Part shown: one piece after another, positions 1-7,309 of the stretch
Numbering within the stretch: position 1 is the stretch's first letter
How the letters are laid out: each line of letters opens with the position of its first letter
Source: a bacterium
Lineage (GTDB): Bacteria > Zhuqueibacterota > QNDG01 > DTFT01
DNA: 38,402 nt
Assembly: GCA_030372965.1 (NCBI GenBank)
Contig: JAUCQC010000048.1
Coordinates: forward strand, 1 to 38,402
Direction: 5' to 3'
Notes under the pieces: model-generated
Seen by the model: only the letters and a program-made list of their open reading frames with translations
Databases searched by the model: none
What the model was told of the DNA's origin: nothing
Made by a program: the position numbers and the translations under genes

Positions 1-4
1 CGCT

Positions 5-38
5 GTCTCGTGGGCTCGGAGATGTGTATAAGAGACAG
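5..38. other. Nextera transposase (read 2) adapter remnant
   Basis: The stretch begins GTCTCGTGGGCTCGG and ends in the 19-bp mosaic end AGATGTGTATAAGAGACAG, which together are the standard Illumina Nextera read-2 adapter. It is library sequence and not genomic. It lies inside what would be the coding sequence of the minus-strand LamG gene. Translating across it gives the well-known contaminant peptides MCIRDR (plus strand) and LIHISEPTRQ (minus strand). Positions 1-4 are of unknown origin. Confidence 0.97.
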
Positions 39-1466
39 GATGGTCACCGGCCGCCAGGCCGGGTGCCATCCCTCCCCCTCGGGCGTGCCGTACCCGGACA
101 CGACGTCCACGTGCACGTGGAGGACATACCGCGCGATCAGCGTGTCCTTCACCGTTCCCGCGGGAATGGCATACTCCTGGATCCGCGATCCTCCCTGGCT
201 CCAGTGATTGAAGACGTACCTGCCCCCCCGCGGCCAGTCCACGGTGTCGGGCGCCGCAAGCGAATGGGTTTCGCCCGCTTTCCAGGCGAAATGCTGAGGC
301 GCAGTGAAAACGCAGGAAGGGTGGTCGGCGGAGAAAGTGAAGGCCTCGGGCGAAGTCGTGACGCAGATGAAATACGCGGCGTCGATACGCACGGGTCCCA
401 GCCGCGTGGTTCCGGGAGAGGCGACGTGAATCTTCGCGGCGCCGGCCTGGTCCGGAGACCCGTTGTAGTAGGAGGAAACATACGGGTCGTTGAAAGGATA
501 GAATTCCGCGTTTCCGCATCTGGATTCGTCCACGAACATGCCTGTCCATAGGTAATAATCGCCCGGGGCCAGGCTGGAGAATCGGGCCGGCTGCGGCATG
601 AAGGGGCCGTAAGTCGAGACATGCCGCCATTCCGCGTCGTACAGCCTGGCCATCGGGTACGCCTGATAGGTGGCCATGGCCGGATAATCGAAACTCACCT
701 CCAGCGCGCCCGCGTGCGCCTCGTACCGGCCGCGTATCTCCAAAGCGGACAGCGGCCTGTCGGTCACGGTCACTTCGTCGATCACGCCGTGGAAACACCC
801 GTGCACCGTTCCGACCCAGGTAACCTGTCCCGATATGGCCCACTGATCCGATGTCAGGCTCCCGGACGCGTCCTCCGCGGTTCCGGCCAGTTCGCCGTTG
901 ACAAAAAGACGGATCCGGTCCGCTTCCGCGTCGCGGACTCCGGCCAGGTGAATCCAGGCGTCCGTTGGAATCGTCCAGCCGGACTGAACGGAGTTGGGGG
1001 CTCCGGTGGCAACGGTGAAAACGGGGAGTGGATTCCCGGAAGCCGGGTCGCGGATGAGCGAGAGACTGATGCCGCAGGAAGACGCCCAGTTCGTGCCCAG
1101 GACCACTTCCCCGTAGCCGTTGTTGCGGATGCCGTCGGACCGGATCCACGCTTCGAGCGTGAAGGATCCGGTTCCGAACCGGAAGTCTTCATGATTGGGG
1201 ATCAGGATGTACGGGGACTGTTCGCCGCCGTTGAATCTCAGCCCCTTCCCCGAAATCCCGGCTGTCCAGGCCCATTCCCCGGCCGCGCCGTTGAGAATGC
1301 CGTGATGGCCCCGGCCGCTGGCGTCGGACACGGACGTGCCTTCGCCTTCGTCCATGTGCCAGACCGCCACCAGATCCTTCGGCAGCAGTCCGGAATGGAC
1401 CGAAACCGCGGAAAGGCTCAGGCAGGCGGAGAGAACGACCTGCTGTTTGAGAGACCGGGCCCGCAT
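39..1466 (-). CDS. Secreted LamG-domain protein, C-terminus lost at contig edge
   Basis: The minus strand is open from an ATG at 1466 to the adapter, giving 476 codons with no stop. An AAGGAGG ribosome binding site lies 5 nt upstream. Residues 1-26 form a signal peptide (basic start, hydrophobic core, SVHSG). Residues about 30-245 are a LamG/concanavalin-like jellyroll: a VAVWHMDEG strand, a GHHGILNG turn, the TLEAWIRSDG strand and a final IDEVTVTDRPLS segment. The last 70 or so residues (YVFNHWSQGGSRIQEY, then ARYVLHVHVDVVSGYGTPEG) resemble a divergent InlB B-repeat, as seen in surface proteins. The missing C-terminus probably carried further repeats and a sorting tail. LamG domains usually bind carbohydrate or protein ligands, but no catalytic domain is visible here. 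Function is inferred only at the level of an exported binding protein. Confidence 0.9.
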
Positions 1467-1672
1467 GGTTTCCTCCTTCGTCCTTGAATCTGAAACAGGC
1501 AATGCGGCCCGTGTGACGGACCGTCCGGGTTTCCGCGAAAAGCCGGGCCAATGAAATCCCGCTCCGGGATGAGGAGGAAGAGGGGAAAATGCCGGCTTTC
1601 AGGAGAACGATTCGAGGAATCCCGGCCGTCCGCTGTCAATGCCGTGGAGAATGATGAGTGGGATATGCATGT

Positions 1673-1700
1673 AATATAAAGAAGGTAATTTAAGAAGCAA
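1673..1700 (-). promoter_or_regulatory. Candidate sigma-70-type promoter of the LamG gene
   Basis: On the minus strand TTGCTT (1700-1695) is followed after 16 nt by TATATT (1678-1673). It lies about 200 nt upstream of the LamG start codon in an AT-rich island within GC-rich DNA. A nearly identical arrangement (TTGCAT, 16 nt, TATATT) precedes the operon starting at 6742. Confidence 0.4.
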
Positions 1701-1778
1701 GTCCATTTTTTTTTGTTCGGAGTTCCCGGTTCCGGGTTTCGGATTGAATCCTTGAGGATTTCATTCGATTGATCGTAG

Positions 1779-1812
1779 GTCCGAAATGGTCCGCCTTGCG
1801 GACCTTTCGGAC
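1779..1812. terminator. Hairpin between the repeat-protein and LamG genes
   Basis: A long imperfect stem: GTCCGAAA, T bulge, GGTCCGC, CTT loop, GCGGACC, TTTCGGAC. It has no U-tract on either strand, so intrinsic termination is doubtful. It may instead stabilise the mRNA end or act as a Rho-dependent boundary. Confidence 0.3.
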
Positions 1813-1876
1813 ATTCCCAAAGAAGACGGCGGATTTTTCGAAGAAAAAAACCGTCTTTCTCTTCAGGTTTGATCCC

Positions 1877-4261
1877 TCATGGAACGTCCAGGGTTAATAT
1901 CACGACCTGATTCACGTTCAGATCCTGGTATTTCTCGGTCGTTTTCGATCCCAGTGTCGCCCGGAACTTGTAGTTGTAAGGCAGCAACTCCCTGGCAACC
2001 GTTCCCTCGGAAGTGACACCGAACGGATACCACCCGCCTGAATAGTATTTCACGTCCGCGTTGTTCACCGGATTCCCCTGGAGGTTGAGAACCCGCACAA
2101 CCGAGGAAACCGTTGGGAACACGACAAGGGGATTCACCCCGGTGTCCTGAACCTTCTCGTTCGATCCGTTCGCGTATGTCATGCGGAATTTATAGTTATA
2201 CGGTAGGAGCTCCTTCGAGACGACTCCATTGGAGGTGGATCCAAAATCCCACCATCCCCCGGAATAGTATTTCACCGATCCCCCATCCATCAATACGGCC
2301 TGGCTGTTGCGAAGCTCGACTCGGGTTTGGACCGTCCGGAAGACCACGTCTGGATCGGATCCGACATCCTGGTATTTCTCGTTCGAGGCCCTGGCATAGG
2401 TCATCCGGAACTTGTAGTTGTACGGCAGGAGTTCCTTCGAAACGGCTCCGCCGGACGTCGATCCCAGATCCCACCATCCGTTCGAGTAATACTTCACTTC
2501 CCCCGTGTCCATGGAGTTGCCCTGACTGTCTTTCAGGTTGACCCGGGCGTTGACTGTCTGAAACACGACCTCCGGATTGACGCCCACGTCCTGGTATTTC
2601 TCGTTCGATGCTTTGGCGTATGTCATGCGGAACTTGTAGTTGTAGGGCAATAATTCTTTGACTGCAACGCCCCCTGAAGTCGGACCCATGTCCCACCAGC
2701 CGCCGGAATAATACTGCACCTTGCCTGTATCCATCAAAACAGATTGGCTGTTCATCAGCTTCACATTCACCGGAACGGTCTGAAACAGCACGACCGGGTT
2801 CGATCCGACATCCTGGTATTTCTCGTTCGAGGCCCTGGCATAGGTCATCCGGAACTTGTAGTTGTACGGCAGGAGTTCCTTCGATGCGGTTCCATCGGAA
2901 GTGTCTCCAAAATCCCACCAGCCGCCGGCGTAGTACTGGACTTTTCCAGTGTCCATGACTGAGGATTGACTGTTTATCAGTTTCACTTCGACCGGCTTCG
3001 TTTGAAAAACGACAACAGAATCCTCTCCGATATCCTGATATTTTTCGTTGGACGCATGCTCATAGGTCATGCGGAACTTGTAGTTGCATGGGAGAAGCTC
3101 CTTTCGAGCTATTCCTCCGAATGTTACTCCAAGGTTGAACCACCCGCCGGAGTAATACTGGACCATGCCTGAATCGATCACTGCCTGTTGACTGTTTTTC
3201 AACCGAACGCTGGCGCTCACCGTCCGGAAAAGGCATGTATTTCCTTTCACGGTAACGTTGGATCTCTCTTCGACCCCATGTTCATAGGTCATTCGAAGTT
3301 TTACCTTGGGTAAATCGGTTGTCACCATGAATGATCCGTCGCCGTGATTATTGGCCAACATCCAGATTCCGTTAAAGTACATGAGCGAACCGCCGGATAG
3401 CAAATGGTTATTACTATCCAGCAATCTTACATGTAAAGAATTATCTGCTGGATTGCCTATTTGTGAATCAAGAAATTCTATGTTCATTTTTAGAATCGTA
3501 TACATCTCTTCGTTTAGGCCATTGCTGCTATCTGCTTCAATATCACTAAGGATGGTTCGTATCATACCCTTCGACAATTGAAACTGATTATTTTGGATTA
3601 ATATCTTTAATGAATCAAAATGTCTTTGATATTTATCTTCCATTTCCTGATTTGCTATCCATGAATAGCGAGCGCCTTGTTGAGTATAATTAATTAGAGA
3701 ATCAATTATATTTATCATGTCCAATGGGTAAGTCATGACTGCAGGTCCGATCGTTTTTCCTGTAATTCCAGGGCCATAGGGTGTCAGATCGTCATAACCG
3801 GGTATAGGCGAGTCCTCCGCATATCCATCATAACTAGGCGGGGGAGTATATCCTTCAAGATACATATCGACGATTCCCGGAAGGATATGGGTAGTAAAGC
3901 CAAAGCCATCAACGGAACAGCCCGGTTTAATCCTTGAATCCTCGGGAGAACCCCAGCTCACCCATGATAAAGAATCACTATCAAAAGAAAATGGCCTCCA
4001 CCAGCCGGTCGGTGTATATTTGGAAAGAATGGAGTCGGGGTGAAAGTGTATTATTATATCAAAATTCCAAATTTTTTGAAGGCTGCTTTGATTATTGCTT
4101 ACACCATAGGAGTATTTATACGTATCTGCAGATAATTTGGTAACTTTTGATTTCACGGCGAATTCAATTTTATTTCGAGGTTCGTAGTTTTGCGAATAAA
4201 TCGATAAAATTTGAATTTGTAGAGTAAAAATCATGCAGTACAGGGAAATTCTCGAACGCAT
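1877..4261 (-). CDS. Secreted protein with seven tandem 74-aa repeats
   Basis: This 794-residue protein starts at ATG 4261, preceded by AGAGGTG; an upstream in-frame ATG at 4321 lies inside the previous gene. A signal peptide is followed by a unique region to about residue 270, visibly richer in A/T than the rest. Seven repeats of 74 residues (222 bp) then run to the C-terminus. Each has the pattern L-x-NSQ-x3-MDTG-x-V-x-YYSGGWWD-x-G, then KELLPYNYKFRMTY, then SNEKYQD-x-G and VVFQT. The first repeat is degenerate; the last ends in VILTLDVP. Repeats of this KELLPxNYxFRMTY type occur in exported proteins of FCB-like bacteria and look like beta-rich adhesive modules, although I know of no assigned function. 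The gene is the last of a three-gene operon; its start lies 8 bp past the stop of the upstream gene. No sorting tail is visible. Confidence 0.85.
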   Translation of the reverse strand: MRSRISLYCMIFTLQIQILSIYSQNYEPRNKIEFAVKSKVTKLSADTYKYSYGVSNNQSSLQKIWNFDIIIHFHPDSILSKYTPTGWWRPFSFDSDSLSWVSWGSPEDSRIKPGCSVDGFGFTTHILPGIVDMYLEGYTPPPSYDGYAEDSPIPGYDDLTPYGPGITGKTIGPAVMTYPLDMINIIDSLINYTQQGARYSWIANQEMEDKYQRHFDSLKILIQNNQFQLSKGMIRTILSDIEADSSNGLNEEMYTILKMNIEFLDSQIGNPADNSLHVRLLDSNNHLLSGGSLMYFNGIWMLANNHGDGSFMVTTDLPKVKLRMTYEHGVEERSNVTVKGNTCLFRTVSASVRLKNSQQAVIDSGMVQYYSGGWFNLGVTFGGIARKELLPCNYKFRMTYEHASNEKYQDIGEDSVVVFQTKPVEVKLINSQSSVMDTGKVQYYAGGWWDFGDTSDGTASKELLPYNYKFRMTYARASNEKYQDVGSNPVVLFQTVPVNVKLMNSQSVLMDTGKVQYYSGGWWDMGPTSGGVAVKELLPYNYKFRMTYAKASNEKYQDVGVNPEVVFQTVNARVNLKDSQGNSMDTGEVKYYSNGWWDLGSTSGGAVSKELLPYNYKFRMTYARASNEKYQDVGSDPDVVFRTVQTRVELRNSQAVLMDGGSVKYYSGGWWDFGSTSNGVVSKELLPYNYKFRMTYANGSNEKVQDTGVNPLVVFPTVSSVVRVLNLQGNPVNNADVKYYSGGWYPFGVTSEGTVARELLPYNYKFRATLGSKTTEKYQDLNVNQVVILTLDVP
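1880..3420 (-). repeat. 222-bp coding tandem repeat, about 7 copies
   Basis: The conserved KELLPYNYKFRMTY-encoding block recurs at about 1970, 2190, 2412, 2634, 2856 and 3078, a strict 222-bp period, with a diverged seventh unit near 3300. Segments 2358-2440 and 2802-2884 are identical over 83 bp and lie exactly two units (444 bp) apart, while the units between them differ. This points to recent unequal recombination or gene conversion. Confidence 0.9.
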
Positions 4262-4269
4262 ATTCACCT

Positions 4270-6078
4270 CTAAAAGGTTAAATGGAAATGATGGTTGGAC
4301 GTGTTCTTGCATTCCTCGCATAAGTTACCTTTAAAGAGTTTTTTCACTTTTCTCTCAAGATAATCCGCATCAATTTTTGTGCTATCTGCATCAGCACTCC
4401 AAGGTCTCATGTCGACATTGTTGCCATTTCGATGTTCTAAATGTGGTGTATCCCATGGATATTTACTACTATAATCAAAAGGCCCCCCATTTATCAAGCT
4501 CATATCGTTATACTGAAGGATATAAGACGAATCTGCAAAGACAGAATCGGCCAACTGCTTCAGTTTAGTAATCGTATTGGATGTTGCGTAATGATTCACT
4601 TTATGAGTATCTGTTCGCCCGACCAGACGATAATGCTCCCCTTCAGTTAATAATTGAAAATCATTCCTCTTCAGCAATATTTTTGCAGTTGCCGTGTCCG
4701 ATCTTGTCTCGCCTTCGACGCAGATCGAATCGATCCCCCCGAAGCCACTGCTTAAGTACTTGTAATGCAATGAACCGGAAGCATCCGTTTTCCGGCGATC
4801 TGTCGTTAAAGTGTCCTGACCATAAATGAATTTCCCCGTCGGCCGATTGCCGGAATGATCGTGCCCTCCGGACCTGTCAACAACAAGAGCAGTTATGGTG
4901 ATAGGATAATCTTGAATTGGCTTATCCATCGCATCTGAAACATAGATATGCACTGAATCCGTATCAACTTTTGAAAAATCGATGATTCGCTTGCGTTCGT
5001 CACCGTTTACGTTGTAATTCGGGTTGTCTTTATTCTGCCCATTGCGAAGAGGATTCAATCGATATTTATCCGCAACCAAACGAATCTTTTCGGCCGACTG
5101 GATGAAGGCGATTCCCGCTCCCGCGGGGCATTCTTTTCCCGAAGCATTCACCGAAAAGATCACCAGCTCCGACCCCTCCGGGTTTTCCCCGTTCGCTAAG
5201 AATTGAACTCGTCCCGCTTTCACATCCCGATAAAGGATATTATGGAGCGTGTCGGCCTGGAGGCTGTCCGGTCCGATGTAAGTCCCGTATTCCGCCCCGG
5301 ACATGAATGTAAAATCCAGTTCCGCCGTTTCCGGTATCTCCTCCGTCCCCTCATCATGCTGTTTCCAGGCGATCACATCCAGCGGAACAGCAGTGCCGTG
5401 GGCGACGTTCTCCGTATCCGGCACCACCTCGTACGTCGCCATCCCGGTCTCGAAACCGTTCACCCAGAGCGTCACGTCCGGATTTTCGAACCGGACCATG
5501 AATTCATACGGGCATATCGGAGTGATTTCAACCGGAACATGACCCGGCGAGTAAACATCCTCCTGAAGGGCGAAAAACAACCTCTCGCCATAGGCGACAT
5601 TGAGGGTTCCAGTGCCGATCGGAGGGGTAGTCGGATCCGCGCCCCAGCACACCCTCAGATCCGGCCGGTTTGTGAGATGGTAGGCGAAGATCCTGTGACC
5701 GATCTCGGACTGAGGCCGGCTGACATCGAAAGCGATACTTCCGCCGGATTCGGACAGATTGATCAACGGAATGACCGCGCTGCGAATCTGGCTGGTGTAG
5801 GTCACTTCAGAAAAATCCGGGCTGAATGTGTAGCATCCCCCGCCGCACGGATCATAGACACCGTCCACCAATCCGGGCCTGCAATACGTCAATTCGCCGC
5901 ACGGATTGTACACGGGTTCGTAAAAGAAATGGATTTCGGACTTTGCGAGCGGATGCGCCGGCTGTCCGGACATGGAGGATGTGTCCGGACATACGGTAAC
6001 CGTATCGTGTATCACGACCTGGGAATGGATGACCGCATGAAGGCCGATCATCATGGAAACCCACATCCGTTTTCTCAT
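4270..6078 (-). CDS. Exported protein with C-terminal LAS/MepA-like zinc peptidase-type domain
   Basis: The protein has 602 residues. ATG 6078 is preceded by GAGGT inside the end of the upstream gene. Residues 1-20 (MRKRMWVSMMIGLHAVIHSQ) are a signal peptide. The N-terminal 170 residues are cysteine-rich in places (CGELTYC, CGGGC). The middle is beta-rich and Ig-like, including a segment around residues 390-470 (VDRSGGHDHSGNRPTGKF, then TDASGSLHYKY). The C-terminal 100 residues carry LINGGPFD, then H546-L-E-H549-R-N-G-N-N-V-D556, and end in H596-H-F-H599-LTF. H549-x6-D556 plus the terminal HxH matches the zinc ligands of LAS-type peptidases (MepA, M15). The domain could therefore cleave peptidoglycan cross-links or D-amino-acid peptides, or could be an inactive binding version. 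It is the middle gene of a three-gene operon, 10 nt after the FlgD-tailed gene and 8 nt before the repeat-protein gene. Confidence 0.8.
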   Translation of the reverse strand: MRKRMWVSMMIGLHAVIHSQVVIHDTVTVCPDTSSMSGQPAHPLAKSEIHFFYEPVYNPCGELTYCRPGLVDGVYDPCGGGCYTFSPDFSEVTYTSQIRSAVIPLINLSESGGSIAFDVSRPQSEIGHRIFAYHLTNRPDLRVCWGADPTTPPIGTGTLNVAYGERLFFALQEDVYSPGHVPVEITPICPYEFMVRFENPDVTLWVNGFETGMATYEVVPDTENVAHGTAVPLDVIAWKQHDEGTEEIPETAELDFTFMSGAEYGTYIGPDSLQADTLHNILYRDVKAGRVQFLANGENPEGSELVIFSVNASGKECPAGAGIAFIQSAEKIRLVADKYRLNPLRNGQNKDNPNYNVNGDERKRIIDFSKVDTDSVHIYVSDAMDKPIQDYPITITALVVDRSGGHDHSGNRPTGKFIYGQDTLTTDRRKTDASGSLHYKYLSSGFGGIDSICVEGETRSDTATAKILLKRNDFQLLTEGEHYRLVGRTDTHKVNHYATSNTITKLKQLADSVFADSSYILQYNDMSLINGGPFDYSSKYPWDTPHLEHRNGNNVDMRPWSADADSTKIDADYLERKVKKLFKGNLCEECKNTSNHHFHLTF

Positions 6079-6088
6079 GGGCCCGACC

Positions 6089-6742
6089 TCAACGCTGCAG
6101 GATGATTTTGGATGAAAAAACGGTTTTCACGCCTCGTATGACGGTCTCCATACGGATGACATACACGCCGCTTGGGGTTTCCGCTCCATGGCCGTCCTTC
6201 CCGTCCCACTCCAGATCCCAGAGGCCCGCGGGTTTCTCTTCGCTGATCAGTCGCCGCGTGAGCTGACCCAGGGAATTAAACACTTCAACCCGGACTTTTC
6301 CCGCCTGCGGCATGACAAACCGTATTGTATTGTTCGGATTGGCGGGATTGGGATAAGGGGGATAGAGATGCGGGCGGTTTGAGGTGATGCTGGATTGAAC
6401 GGCGATATTTTTCCCTGATAGAATGCGGCCTTTATTGTCAAAAACGTTCAAGCGGACGATTCCATCCTTTCCCGCTTCACCGGCCGCGACGTCGAAGTCG
6501 AATAGAAAGTCCCTGAAACCCAGGGCCGGCACTGAATCCGCCTGGATTGTGTGTTCCCTGAACATTACCCATTCGGGAGCATGATCGACTGTGACTCTGG
6601 GGCCGATCAGGTTCACGGAAGAAGCGTTTCTCACGGTGAAAACAAGCCTGTTACCGGTTGTTCCTACCGGGACGGTGTTTTCAACGGAAAAGGTAATTCC
6701 GAAGCATAAAAGAAAAAGAAGGAAAATGAATATCCTATTCAC
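6089..6742 (-). CDS. Small secreted protein with FlgD-type C-terminal sorting domain
   Basis: Start GTG 6742 is chosen because GGGGAGGG lies 7 nt upstream and a clean signal peptide follows at once (MNRIFIFLLFLLCFGITFS); the longer frame to 6874 would bury it. The protein has 217 residues. Residues about 22-130 form a beta-rich domain without recognised motifs. From about residue 140 there is a FlgD-like Ig tail: PPYPNPANPNNTIRF, then VRVEVFNSLGQLTRRL, WDGKDGHGAETPSGVYVIRM and the end SSKIILQR. Such tails typically direct export to, or retention at, the surface (type IX-like sorting in Bacteroidetes; mechanism unproven in other phyla). It is the first gene of the operon running down to 1877. 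Confidence 0.85.
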   Translation of the reverse strand: MNRIFIFLLFLLCFGITFSVENTVPVGTTGNRLVFTVRNASSVNLIGPRVTVDHAPEWVMFREHTIQADSVPALGFRDFLFDFDVAAGEAGKDGIVRLNVFDNKGRILSGKNIAVQSSITSNRPHLYPPYPNPANPNNTIRFVMPQAGKVRVEVFNSLGQLTRRLISEEKPAGLWDLEWDGKDGHGAETPSGVYVIRMETVIRGVKTVFSSKIILQR

Positions 6743-6773
6743 GATTCGCCCTCCCCGGCATATCATTGTCCAT

Positions 6774-6801
6774 AATATAATACGGTTTGGAAGATATGCA
6801 A
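6774..6801 (-). promoter_or_regulatory. Candidate promoter of the three-gene secreted operon
   Basis: On the minus strand TTGCAT (6801-6796), a 16-nt spacer and TATATT (6779-6774) lie 32 nt upstream of the GTG start at 6742. The alternative -10 TATTAT overlaps it (6777-6772, 18-nt spacer). Position and resemblance to the element at 1673-1700 support it. Confidence 0.45.
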
Positions 6802-7040
6802 GGGAAATTTCTGTCATTTTTCTCCCCGCAGGTCTTTGTTGTATTGCAGATTCTGTCGATTGGTTGCGTCCCATGATGCAGGATCAACAACAGATGCCGG
6901 GTATTGAAGACTATGTAGAATTCCCCCGCCTCTGCTGTTTCGGCAGACTGGATGTCCGATAGCCCGGCTGAACAGCGCCGGCCTTCAATAGTGAATAAAT
7001 ATCATAACTTGGTCCCGCCGCGCGGGGGCATATCGAACCT

Positions 7041-7110
7041 GCAACACTGAACACGGAACCCAGAACTCGGAACCGCTTTTCCTTTGAACTTTGAACCTTG
7101 AACTTTGAAC
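7041..7110. repeat. Heptanucleotide tandem repeat (GAAC in a 7-nt register)
   Basis: Ten consecutive 7-mers keep one register: GCAACAC, TGAACAC, GGAACCC, AGAACTC, GGAACCG, CTTTTCC, TTTGAAC, TTTGAAC, CTTGAAC, TTTGAAC. The last four are nearly exact. The rest of the 6802-7130 stretch holds no convincing gene; a short minus-strand frame across it encodes only the repeat. Confidence 0.75.
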
Positions 7111-7130
7111 TTCTTGTAACGATTTTCCCC

Positions 7131-7159
7131 TTGCCTTTTTCGAAAAATGTCGCAATATT
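7131..7159 (+). promoter_or_regulatory. Candidate promoter of the Usp-uxaC-uxaE genes
   Basis: TTGCCT (7131-7136), a 17-nt spacer and AATATT (7154-7159), about 150 nt upstream of the Usp start. The untranslated leader that follows holds two small hairpins, GTTGTT/AACAAC (7162-7177) and CGGATTCC/GGAATCCG (7244-7268). Neither has a terminator-like U-tract. Confidence 0.35.
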
Positions 7160-7309
7160 AGGTTGTTAAAAAACAACATTTTACTAAACTTTCCGCCTGT
7201 TGATAAACCGGTTCACGCACACGGTGTTACGGCTCAAACAGCACGGATTCCGGTGTATTGGGAATCCGGCGTCCGACGGCTGACCCGCAATTTTCAAAGG
7301 AGCCTTTCC

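Larger units (their letters stand above)
1467..1876. other. Intergenic region: leader of LamG gene and hairpins
   Basis: No gene is visible. The stretch holds a candidate minus-strand promoter near 1673-1700, a T-run at 1706-1714, and two inverted repeats. The first, at 1779-1812, pairs GTCCGAAA with TTTCGGAC and continues as GGTCCGC with GCGGACC, broken by one bulged base, around a 3-nt loop. The second, AAGACGG with CCGTCTT at about 1823-1857, encloses an A/T-rich centre just beyond the stop of the repeat-protein gene and may end that operon, although no clean T-run follows it. Confidence 0.5.

Noticed and set aside
621-1487. Plus-strand open frame in the LamG region
   Set aside because: Antisense to the LamG frame, which has a signal peptide, ribosome binding site and domain match.
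1880-3420. Regular 222-bp repeats as a possible CRISPR-like array
   Set aside because: The period is a multiple of three, the repeats are translated and protein conservation exceeds DNA conservation; there are no short repeat/spacer units.
6743-6874. N-terminal extension of the FlgD-tailed protein to 6874
   Set aside because: It would place the promoter, the ribosome binding site and an internal signal peptide inside the coding region.
6985-7179. 64-codon minus-strand frame containing SSRFKVQ-type sequence
   Set aside because: It is only the translation of the heptanucleotide tandem repeat.
7180-7309. Possible riboswitch in the Usp leader (GGTTCACGCACACGG resembles part of a GEMM element)
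   Set aside because: The remaining conserved blocks of a c-di-GMP or cobalamin riboswitch are missing; only simple hairpins are present.
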